Below are positions 12,701 to 24,967 of a DNA stretch of 64,000 bases, piece after piece. Numbering within the stretch: position 1 is the first letter of the stretch; each line of letters opens with the position of its first letter. Position numbers and translations under genes: made by a program. The stretch is taken from assembly GCA_008360955.1 (NCBI GenBank), contig LUCM01003807.1:7328-71327 (forward strand), given 5' to 3'. The stretch comes from Fasciolopsis buskii (taxonomy: Eukaryota; Platyhelminthes; Trematoda; Plagiorchiida; Fasciolidae). Under the pieces are notes generated by a model. The model saw nothing but the letters and a program-made list of their open reading frames with translations, was not told the origin of the DNA and did not search any database.

Positions 12701-15700
12701 ACTAATCCTCTCTTTGTCTGCTGAAGAGCACTCGCTTGCTAATTTAAGTCGATAAAGTATATCTTTGAATGTGGTGGCATATCTGAAGGTGCACCTATCG
12801 GCATCAAAAAAGTACCATTGCTTGTGACAATCATACACTGAACTTCGCTAGAAGCTACCAGTTTGAAAAAAACCAAAAATGTCAGATTTTTCGCTTAAAA
12901 AGCGACTTATTTTCCTTGCCCATCATTCTTTGCGCAACAAACTCATATGCTAGATTTAAATCTACCAGGTGCACTCAAATCACAAGCTTTTGATAACCGG
13001 CGAACCGATAAATCGTAATTCTGATTTGTGGCACCACGATCATCTGTTTGTTGAGCGAGTCTTCTCGAAACTCCCAAACCGTTTGAGTGCTGAACATTGG
13101 TCAGTTCTTTATCCTTTCCCTGTTGAATTTATACATTCATCACAATATCAATGGTCATTGACAAGACACGAGAGTATTTTGTTGCTCAGCGTTTGTCTTA
13201 CGCCCTGGACGTTCGAGTTCATTGTGGGGCTCAAATGCTGATATAACTTAGTTTTAACATCTGGAACACTTTCTGCTTCATCCAACAGTACTTTTTATGT
13301 TTTCTATTCGCAATTATAGTAGACATTTTATTGGACAGCACATTGTGCATGGAACTTAATGAAATTCGATCATGAAGTGCAAAGTTAGCTACTGGCAAAC
13401 ATAAGAATTCAGTGAACATCCGCATGAAATGAATAGTTCCAAGTACGAAACTCAAATTCGGAATCGTGAGCGATTTCTTCTCAAATGTGTCAGGTTTTCA
13501 TTTCATTACGTATTTATTTCGTAAATATCATGCCAGATTAAAAAAAGCAGTCGGATAGTGCCTGGAAAATAACGTGATCCTACACAATATTTGGCAGAAA
13601 GATATGTGAACTCAATGGTTTTCTGACAAGTGGTTTATGTTTGCGAATGTGAGTCGAGTTACCGTTGAATGTCGTAGATTTACTTACACGAGAGGAAACA
13701 GTTCCCTCCCGAAAGCTGAGGAAGTTCAGTTTGTAATCACGGCTACCGTCTGCCGGTACATCGAGGTAGTCGAGTCCTTTAAGCGATGTGCTTGCGTCTG
13801 CCTTTTCTGGTTTGATGATCTCTCTTGTCACTCGGAACCGTTGATTTTGATGTAACCAATTGGGTATTGCAAACACCTCTGTGTGTGGTAGTTTGCATTC
13901 GACATCTCGGCTAATTTTGATTAGCGGTTTCGGTGGGTCTGAGGTCCCGCTCAGATTGTACAGCAGACCGCTACCATCAGGTAGAGGGAAGAATAATGTC
14001 CCCTAAAATAAGTTAAATCAATGAGTGAGATACGAAAAGGAATTAAGTTCTGGAAATGCCAAACCATGATTTTGACTTTGGTTTGTGTTGTTTTGGATAT
14101 TTTCCGCATGTTGAATGAGGGTAAATGTATAACAACAAAACATTTCCACGTTCTCTTTTTACAGAATGGGCTACGGCCTCTGAACATGCGAAGGCCAGTG
14201 AAGGACTTGGGTACTCGACCGGAGGTCGAACATTTAATCCCATTCCTGACAAACCAAACTTCGTGACCGATCATGCTCATGAATTCCCAATAGTAGATGG
14301 TGGTTGGTTCATGCAGTAACCCTGCTTTGGTATTCCAATCACAGGAAGCTCATTGTAGTGGGTCCCATGCGCGTATTCGATTTAGGCGGGTACCCATTGA
14401 TGCTTAAGTGGAGTTGTCCGAACACAGTGGTCTTTTAGCTCAGCCGGCGGAGTACACGCGATTCAAATGCATGAATTACGTTCATGCGGTCGAATGTATT
14501 TCATAGGTGGGTGAATTCTACATAATATCATATCATTTCAACCTGATGATCACATGTTCGATTCGCCTCACGGTCGGTCAAAATAATCAATTGGCATCCC
14601 TCTGTTGGCCAAGACTCGCTTCCTAGAAATGACATGTCCATTTTTGTTCCACTAAGTTAAGAAAATAATCAAGACGGAGGAGAAAGCGGCGTTGATGAAA
14701 AGTGCGTTGTTCAGGGATAAACCGAAGTGTTTTGCAACTAAAACATTTGACACAGACATTCGGGCAGTCCGAGTTACAGCCCTAGTTATGACAAGGTGTG
14801 TATACACTATCGACAAACTAAATACAAAGTAACGGGTTCATCCATATTTTTCAAGGAATGGTTGATTAATAAGACTGCACCTCTTGGCTAAAAAACCACC
14901 CAAAAGCATTTCTACTCGAAATGTAATCCTAACTAGAAGAAACTTCAAATTTCATTCTATTTCCCAATTGTTTACAGTTTATAAACAGACCTGTTTAATC
15001 GCGCAGTTAGAAAACCAATCACTGCGGGTTACCTACCATCATATTTAAAAGTTATTCGCAAGACAGAATTTGCAGTTAAGTTAGACGAATGCATACAAGA
15101 AATGCGGATTTAGTAATAAAATTCCTAATCAAGCGAAGGAAGCGGCAGTCAACTACGCACTTCCATATTCCCAACCAAAAGGAAATTTTCGTTCATCATC
15201 TTTGCAGATACTATATCAATTCCCGCATTATTTTTGAATTATGTCAAAATCATTGGGAAATATCATTTAACTGGCCGGGTGCAATCTCATTCGCACATGT
15301 TTGAAACGTGACTCATTCTGCTTCGGAACATTTATGCATATGCACCGTAAGGTGAACTGTTTTTACGTGCATTCCTCTAAAATATGTAAGTAGGTGTGCG
15401 CTTTGCCGGATCTTGTGCAGGGAAAGCATGTTCTCATCGAATTCCGGTCATTTTGGACATAAGTCCCAGTTATTTTTGACACAATTAAAAAATAACGAGA
15501 GAAAGCCTCGGTTATTTTACCGACAGAATGCACAAGTAGTCACCTTATGTCTTCGTCCCTCCTGAGTCATAGTCAGGGGATGATAGATTATTTCGTAACT
15601 GCTGGTCTCCTGTGACGGAATTTTGAGAACCCGGGCTCCGGTCCAATGTTCACCGTCGATTGTAGGGCGCAATTCCCATATAGCGTTTGTTCGATTTGCG

Positions 15701-18700
15701 ATCTGTACTGTGCGTGTATCTCTTTGACGTACCAGGGTGCTGAACTGTATCACATCCTTCATCACCGTCGGGGGTGTACACATTGCCGTGACAACCAATT
15801 TTAGGGATTCACAGCCTTGTAACTCACAAGTAACATTCTAAATAAAAAACAGAAAACACCTGAATGACACTGAGTCAGAATTGCAGGTATATAAATATGC
15901 GTATATTTGGTCAATACACACTTCAATTCAAATAGTTCTCAACCGTTTGACACAGAGTTAAATAACGTGATGTACGTTGATCAATTTTTCAGCAGTTAGC
16001 GTAGAATACGTGTCAGTGAGACGACCAAACTACCAGCTGATTGGCTTCCACGATTATTTAGGGAGTTTTGCGAACCTTCGACATTGACAAGCAGCTCAGT
16101 TGAGTCGCTGAGCCAGATAACCTCACTCTGATAGGCTACTATCTATCCGAGAACGAAATTAACTGAATGGTAATTAAAAAGTCAGGTGGACAATTTTCAT
16201 GCGTGCTGGGTACTTACTTCTGTCTGGCAAATTCAGTTTCGAAAATTCGCATGAATACAAAGGAGCCAATGTTTTTTGCTATACTAAGGAATGCCTCCAG
16301 TTGCATTGATAAGCTGCGATTACAATGGTGGTCTACGAAAGCAAACTATAATAGTGACGTGCCTATATATACATATATATGTTTTGTAAGTGGAATATGG
16401 GTATATGTGCGAAATTACCTCGGAAGCTAGCGACTGGCGTCGCAGTAATTGACGCCCCTCAGGCAGCTTTACCCGGCATTTCTCCCCTCCAAATATCCTT
16501 GCAGTAGTGGGCAGAGCGCAACTGACAAAGGATAATCAACGAAACATAGTCGTCGTTTGTTCGTGGACATTTCAACGAAGAACATCAATGCGCAACCCTA
16601 ATGGTAAAAATTAAATTGTCGTCGTCGATTTGTTAGTTGAGCTGGGCAGTTCAATTGCAAACGTTTCATCACCAGCCGAGTTGACATCGTCAATGCTATG
16701 ATCTTGTGGCAAATGTCCGGTTGTCATCGTCCGCTTGAATGAAAACAGTACACTGGACAAACCGGGAAGAAACTCGGGACACGGATCCATGAGCACCAAT
16801 CGGCAACAAAATGGCATGATCAACTCTCCCTAATTTCGGTTCACTGAGACCGAGATAGCCGTAAGTTGAAATCTGAAAATGTGAGGATCGTCGACCAGGG
16901 TGGAACAAAGCATTCAAGGCAATTTTTCGAAGCCTGGCATTGCTTGAAGAGATCGATAAACAGACGCGTCAATCTGAACCACGTATACCTATCAATTCGA
17001 TCGAAGGACCAATCAGAACAGGCCAGTAGAAACGGACGCTGATTCAGCCGACAACAGGTCAACAGTAGACAAAGGTGAACATAAAAAATGGCCATCATCT
17101 CTACCCTGCCACCTCACCCAGAGTAACCAATCAACATTGACTAAAGACTAGGTGACCCATTTAAGCAGACGATGGCAACCAGATATTTGCCACAAGATAA
17201 TAGTACAGATGATGTCACCTCGGCTGGTCATGAGACGTTTGCAATCAAACTGTCCAGCTTAGCGCATAAATCTGTGCCATCAAGTTGAACGTGAGCTTCA
17301 GGAAGTATCGTCATTCTCTAACCTGCTCTCAGTATATATATTCTTATGTACATTTGTATATATATACATACATATATAGTTATTGAACCACTTATATTTA
17401 TATGTACATTTATATAATTTGGACAGATATAATGTGATATTAACCTGAATCTGACTTTTGTGATCATTATTCTCGCACTCCCGACCAGTTTAAATGCTTT
17501 TGTTCACTGTTATGATGCCTATGGGAATGTGCTTCCGATCAGTACTGACCGTAGATAGTTTTGATCATTCCAATAACACGGGTGTCATTAACATCTTATT
17601 CAAATGAGGATTGTGCTTCTTTATTATTACATTGCTATTTGCATCAAATGTTCGTAAATCTTACCTCCAGTCGAATGTCCGGATCTAACTCGGTTGGCGA
17701 TAAGGTTACGGTGAACGGCACTTCAGTTCCCGCTTCGATAAAACCTTCAACTGGTGAGATTGCTAGTCCGGAGACAAAAGTGTTTTTTAGCCACCGGAAC
17801 CTGAATACAAATGAACATCAAAAATGAACAACATCACGCACTGTTCGGGTTAGAACCATGGGATTCATACATGAATGCGCACAGGTTTTTGATTGTTCTA
17901 TACCCAGTGAACACAGAACGAATAAGTAAATGAGTAATCTGTTTACCGCACTTGACTGCTTAGGACTCGGCTCAGTCTCCAATGTTGTCGAATTCTCACC
18001 CGAGCGTGGCTGACGACCGGTCGGATACGCTATCCAAATCATTCACGGAAGAGTTTCCCTTCACAGAAAATTCGTCTTTCGCAATGAACTGGTTGAACTA
18101 AGTTATGCAGCAAAAGTGATTCTTCAATAGTGAGATACCAATTAGCGAAGCGGTACGTGGAAAGTACTATAAAATTCCATGTCCCTACAGTTGGTAATAT
18201 CATTTAAAAGCCCAATAGAAAATGAATGTTGATTGAGAGTTTACTAAGGCGTGCGGAAAACAAGAAAAAAATGTTCGAATGGATAGCAACGCTGATCTCA
18301 AAACCTGATCTCATTTCAATTGGCGGAAATCATTTAGAATGGGAGATTCACTTGCGCACCATCCATCCAAGGGTCGATGACACGAGCCCAGTGGATAGAG
18401 AATGAGTGGATCGCAGAAAAAATCGAGGTTATCATTTGCAAAACTTTCCAAGCGTTTAATAGACATGTCGGGATTCTGTTCTCGTCTCCACGCTTTATCT
18501 ACCATAAACGGGTAACTTCGATATTAATGCTAGATTCTTTCGCAAAATTGGCTTAATTTTTATTAGAAACCACAATGGTATCTAGATGTCCACCATTGCT
18601 AACCTCAGTAACACTACTCAGGGTTATATCACTGACTGGACTATCAAAAACACCAGATTCTTCGAACCGGTCCTTCATAGCACGGTGTGGTGTGCTTCAT

Positions 18701-20999
18701 TTCAGAATGGAATCAAAAGAACCAGACGACCTCCGGTTATTCACCGCTCTGTACGTAGTCGTCTAGTTGCATAAGGGATTCTCAAGCATAAATATCACGA
18801 AAAACACCTCAGTCGGAATCTTAGTGATCGAGTGCAGAAATTCGCTTCACCTCTTAGTTGTAGCGGAACATGGATTTGTTCCTCCGGATCGCTTTTTTGA
18901 CCGAACGTTGACCGCCCAGCGCGGTCGCCACTTGTGCGTTGCTCAAGCACGCTCCTGTTAAAATATGCTCAACCTGCTACTGCTTCCAGCTGTCTTCCTT
19001 GTACCGGTCAAGTGTCAGGGTTGTCAGTATTGCAATCGTACAGAGCCGAGTAAGGGTGACGCACAAGTGGCCACAACGGTCAAGGGCAAGATCCGCGTTA
19101 AGACAGTCGGTCTTACACAGTCAGTTCAGATCATACAACCACTCAACTTGCGCCAACGTGTTCTAGTTTTGGTAATTACCTTTTATCACTACACAAAGTT
19201 GAGAGGAAAGTCCAATGATCATCAGACGAAAGGACTATAAAGAGGCGAGAATACTTGGAATGCAAAAACATCACTCAGTTCAGCCTTTAACTCCACCGCC
19301 TAGGTTCTCCAGTCATCGCGTTTGGGGATCTCGAGGACCTCAGCACGATAATTTGGCTTGGTTTACTCTGTACAATCGACTGGTCAAAGATTTTGCACAT
19401 TTTCTACACTTCACAGACTGATTAGTTTGTCCCACTTTCTAACTATTATTTGATTCGGAAAACCGGGTTCACCAATAGGCTCCATCCCGGGAATAAGTCG
19501 CAACCACGTTAGCCCATTGAAATGTAGTACTTCTTCGATCGACTTAGCTACAGATTATCAGCAAAACGATTTAATATCTTTAGAGGATAAAACAGAAACT
19601 CGATTCAATTCATTAGCTTCAATTCTGACATTTACGCGCCAACTTGGTCATTTTTGTTATCCCATTTCGATGCTGTTTAAGCACCATTAACTAGGGTGCG
19701 ATTCAAGGCGGTATACCAGTCAGAATGGGATAGAGCATCGATAACCGGGACAAACGTTTGAGCAGTTTTGCAACGGCTGGCAAGGATTTTATAGAAAATT
19801 CAAAAGAGAGCAAGGAATCAGATCAAAATAGGCTCTGAATTCCGTCGGATAAGTGTAGGTTTACTTGCTAGATGCTGGTGCTCTCACTGAGTGCAAAACC
19901 AACTAACACACCAAGTAACCAAACTGTGTAGGTCATGTCCAAAGCCTTCGTCATATTCAGTATAGGTCCATTGCTGTGCGCTATGCGCCCGTGGCCTTGC
20001 AAATCAGTGACGGATAGGTGGAACATTATGTGTGAAGTTCAACAAACCGTTGAGGGCCTATCGATAGGTTAACGGCTAAGGAATTTGACTAAAAATCGTT
20101 CATCCTGGGTTCGTGTCCCTTTTCGGGCGCGGTCGATACATACTGCTGATGATTCCTAAAGTGGATGAAACACCTGTATAGTGTTCCCATGGTTTCTTAA
20201 TGGTGAGTTGAGCGATGATATCACGCAATCAACTATTTCATGAAAAACAGTTCTCGCAATCGACTGATTTGGTTCAGTTTATTTGTTTTTTATTAGAAAT
20301 AAGCGGCTGCGGCGGCAAGTTTCGAAGAACCGTAGCTAACCGCAACACGAGAAAGCCTCCTTATTTTCCCAGTCGAACGTAGACTGACGAAAGTTTCAGA
20401 AACATGAAGGTAAAATGTGGTTGGTAAAGTCACTGATGCAAGACAAGCTAGAAGTATCACAACCGATATAATGGCTTATGCTTTGCCATTTCCCAGCAAG
20501 CAAACGAAAATTTGACCTTGTTTTCCTGACAAGTCTCTATTGTACGATTGTAATGAAGAACCACTAGCTCTAGCAGACGCGACCTTAGTTCGGGTTCTTA
20601 TCCCCCCATAAACTTACCTTACAACCACTGTTGCTGGCACAGATCTAATTTTAACATCGCGAGTTGCAGACAATCTGCTTTGTTTACAAATGAACGCAGC
20701 CAACAGGAGTGGAAGAGATGAAAACATCTCACCGGGTTTCTTTACTTTTTGTTCTAACAGACCATGTTTTATCACATGCTTATGGCATGAAAGAGACATT
20801 CTGCATTGCTCGAAAGAGCTATTACAAGACAAGGGAGCACTGGAAACCATGGCTGTGAAACTTGGAGTGACGGAACAACCTAATTTCTTAGGCATGTCAG
20901 TCAGCGGTCAGCCGTTTATCATCACAGAATGGCATCCGCACGGGTTGGCCAATCTTCCAATAAGAGCGACGGTTTTCTTGCAAAAATATAATTCCAATT

Positions 21000-21036
<37 letters not shown>

Positions 21037-24000
21037 ATATATATATATAATATATATATTATATTGTGGTTCTTCTATGGACTCTTCGATGAAGGGCCTC
21101 CATGCACACTCCTGATACTACAGATTCGATTCTGATGAGAAATATCAACTCGGAGTGTACAAGTATGTGGATGTTTGGACAAGAGAGCACCGGGTACGCA
21201 TACCTGACGAGCGACAATAACCGCGAGACCGGTCGTGTGCTCCCGGGCCAATTTTGTTCACGCATCCAGATACTACTTGCCGCTTCTATATATACATATG
21301 TATATTGTGGGGCATTCTGCCCTCGTTGCTAACGTTGGCTCAGCCCAACTGACAAAGAATTATCAACGAACCATAGTTGTGGTTCTTCTGTGGACTCTTC
21401 GACGAAGAGCTTCCATGCACACTCCTGACGCCACAAATTCGATATATATATATATATATATATATAATGCATGTGTACTCAAGGCATTTGCCATCGTAGT
21501 CCTGGCCGAATAGGGCAACTTGGGGAAAGCGAAGAGTTTCTGGAATATAAATATCGAGACTGAACGATTTGAGCAGTGTATGAAAAGTCGATGTACTATG
21601 TATTGATTTTCAGTGTAAAAGATGGACTTGACCTGAGAAAAAACTATCCATGGCAGCCGAAATGTTGGCGAATTACAGCATCTACAAACAAAGCTGTATT
21701 ACTGACATTGTCACACACAATAGTTTCTGGAATGCTTTTGTGTGGGTTTCGCCACACAACTTTACGTTTTCGTGTACTCTCTTCCATTTTCTTCTACCGG
21801 ATGAATTTTCAAATATTATCAATTCAAAACAACGGAATAAATCAAAAACCACAAGAATCACAGGATTATCTGAAGATTCATCCATGTCAAGCAAAACAAG
21901 ATCCCCATACTCACTTGGAGCCAAGATCGCCGCGATTGAGTAAGTTCAACGATTTTGTCAGTTGACTGCCCTGAACGACCGGACCAAAATTGACCGATGA
22001 ACGGTCAAACTGGATGTCATATGTACGACATGCTCCTTGTACAGAGAAAACCGGCAAATAGAACTTTGGCTCTCTGTCAGAATAAGGTCGTTTGGATTCA
22101 TTGGTTAGGTCCTCACGGTCGCAGGCCGAAATCTCACACAAAACCTCCCGTGTGAATGAAGCCAGTCTTCTGGATGGGGCGAAGGTCACTTCTACCATGA
22201 TTTGCCCGTTTTTGGGTTTCATCATCACCGGTGCTGTGACTTGTGAAACTGGGGCCAGTGAGGTCTGATGATCATCGCTGATCGGCATGCACAAGCGAAC
22301 TGAGGTAGCAGAATACGCACCTGTTTGTGCATTGACTGTCGTCTTCGAATCGATCAAAGAGCTAGCCGTTCGAGACACGCTGGCCGATCCGTTCCCAGCT
22401 TCATTTAGGCTAACCCGATGGACAAGAATGGGAGCGGAACTTCGATTAGTCAGCATCACAAACCTTCTTGATCGTTGGCTAGGTTGTAGATTCCCCATAT
22501 AAATGGGTCTGTCTAGTAAGTTTGCGTCTACAACGGGTAATATTCGTAGCACGCGATCCGGACTGCTCGGTTGGTTGATACTTATGATAGTAAGTGGACC
22601 AGGCTTGCTATCTACCAGCAAATCAGTTCCTTCTCCAAGGAGCAGAATTGCTTGTTGTATTGATCCGTTCATTTCAAATATCAGCTGCTTTTCGTACTTT
22701 TGACAAGCTTGTGGCGCAAAAGTGATTTCTATTCTCATTGTATCCGACCCTAATACATCCTCAGAAGCACTTGATCGCGGTTGCAATATTGTAGGCTCAA
22801 GAGACTGCTTGAACACAGCACAGTTAGGCGTAAGGCATTCAAAACTAACTGGACGCTTGGCATCTGTGTTGCGAACCGTTAAGTACCGTCTTGCACTAGT
22901 CAATCCCTTTGTGGCCAGTATTTGTGGGCCAAAATCAACTATCTCGGGTGAAAAGTAAACCGTTTGACCAGAAGTGCTTCCAGCCAAAGCCAGACCGTAA
23001 GCTGGTCCTTCTCGAATAGATAGAAGACATGCTAAAAAGTGTTCCGTCAGTTTGACCTGGCCGCCAGGAAAAGCCCTCACGTTTTTCGGAGGAGAGAAGA
23101 TCACACTGCACTGCGCTGTTTCACCAGGTGAAATACTGCCCGTTGCCCGATCTACGCGTACTATCGCCCCAAAGTTTTGTTCATCATCTCCGTTCACCAA
23201 CAAATTAAAATGATTACTGGCGCGGAGAGATGGTTTGCACAGCGATATAAACCGCAGAGAAAAATCACACTGGAACTTTCCTGAATTCACTATGGTGAGT
23301 TTACGACTGATGCAGTCTCCCGGTTGAACTGTACCGAAATCCAAAAGATTCATTTTTGTCTGGTATTTGGGATGGTCAACTAAACGATTGGCAGCATCTT
23401 CTGCATAACGGCTCGGATCACCAGTACCAATGCAAGGCGACCAGAGTGGGGTTAGTTCAAGATTCGAGACTCCTTCACCGATGTCCTCAAGCCACACAGA
23501 AGCAGCAACAGTAAAACCTTCTGCTTTGACATTTAGCGTCAGTGGAAGCAGACGATGCTGAACGCGACAGATTAACTTGACATTCAGCGTCCTTTCCGCT
23601 TTGGCCGTGAAAGAGATTCTGATGGGGAACCTAAAATGAATCGGAAGGGAACATCGTTTTAACAAGCAAGTACCAGGAATTTCAAACCCTTTCAGTTAAA
23701 TTACAGGTAAATTACTTTAAGGGCGCTTGATCAAAAGAACATCACTAAATCGCCTTATCGAAAGAGAAGTCAGGTCCTGTTGGTCAAAGGTAGTGACGTT
23801 TGCTTTTCGTTCGTTCGTAAACAGTGTTTGGACATCTCATGTAATCACTAGTCATGTAGTTATCGTGTTAGTAGACCACAAACAGTGGATCCAGTTCATA
23901 GGTAGAAAGCAACTAAATTTGTTCGAATGTGGTTTTCTAAATTCTAATTGTGAAGGATTGGCGAACTAAATGATTTTTGGAGAGTGTTGAAGATAGTGGG

Positions 24001-24757
24001 TTGATTAAAGTGGCCCTCATTGTGCAGTTCAACCTAAGTAGGATGCACAAGCATCACTGAAGCCGCGAAAAATTGGCTAGTGAATAACCGGTCAGCAAAA
24101 ATGGACAAACCAAACGATTTGTTTACCACATTAGAATGAAAACCGGGACACCCAGGAAACTCCACTTCGACTACCTCAAACAAGATGAATCCTCAAAAGC
24201 CCGTCAGATTGGACGTTCAGTAAACTAGCTGCAAACCCAAAATGAACGCAGCTAGTTAAAAACCGCTACTAAAAATGAAGGAATTTACCAGTTTCAATGC
24301 TTTAATTGCTACCGATGTGGTAAGAGTATTGTGTTGTTGCTTCTGTGATTAGTCAGGGGTTGTAGGATAACTGGAATTGTGATATAAATACATGTGGATA
24401 TACAGACAGTATAGATAAATAACCATACATATGTATGCGATATGAAGCCTCAGTATTTTAAGGTGACCAGAACGTTTGGCCTGTAAAAGCTTGTATTCCA
24501 TGTATGTTTTGTTCAAAATCAAAAAGCAACCACAGGAGGAGGGTAAAAATCGGTAGCTTATCAAAGGACCAGAGATCAAACTCAATTTTTCGATAAACTT
24601 AAGATGTCGCATACGAAATTGTTGATACGATGCTGAAATAAATGATTGCGAAACAACAGATAGCACGTGAGTACCGGTCCCAAACAATACTAACAAGTCA
24701 TTGTGAGATACGAATGAAAAAATTGCAAAAATTAAAAGATATTTGAGCCTCGTGCTT

Positions 24758-24805
<48 letters not shown>

Positions 24806-24923
24806 CAACCAAATAATTCATACCCGCTGGAATGCTGCTTCACAGGAGATTCGAAAGTTGTGCTCTTCATAAAGGAGATACTGCTTGTTGAAACAGAAGT
24901 ATATTTTATCGTCTTCGTCATTA

Positions 24924-24967
<44 letters not shown>

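Larger units (their letters stand above)
17801..21914 (-). other. HYDIN intron, 4.1 kb, with repeats and an opposite-strand ORF
   Basis: This intron holds a plus-strand signal-peptide-like ORF at 18965, a SINE-like repeat around 20.04-20.21 kb, a TA tract at 21001-21064, and a 67-bp direct repeat (21064-21130 and 21377-21443). The rest is unassigned. Confidence 0.5.

Noticed and set aside
14435..14563. tRNA-like boxes (TTAGCTCAGCCGGCGG and GTTCGATTC)
   Set aside because: The boxes are over 100 bp apart and no acceptor stem pairs, so no tRNA gene is supported.
18311..18505. Minus-strand ORF between HYDIN exons 18 and 19 of the window
   Set aside because: The two exons join in frame and complete an ASH domain without it.
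20690..21115. 141-codon plus-strand ORF
   Set aside because: Its second half is TA microsatellite. The first half is kept only as a weak possible exon in the findings.
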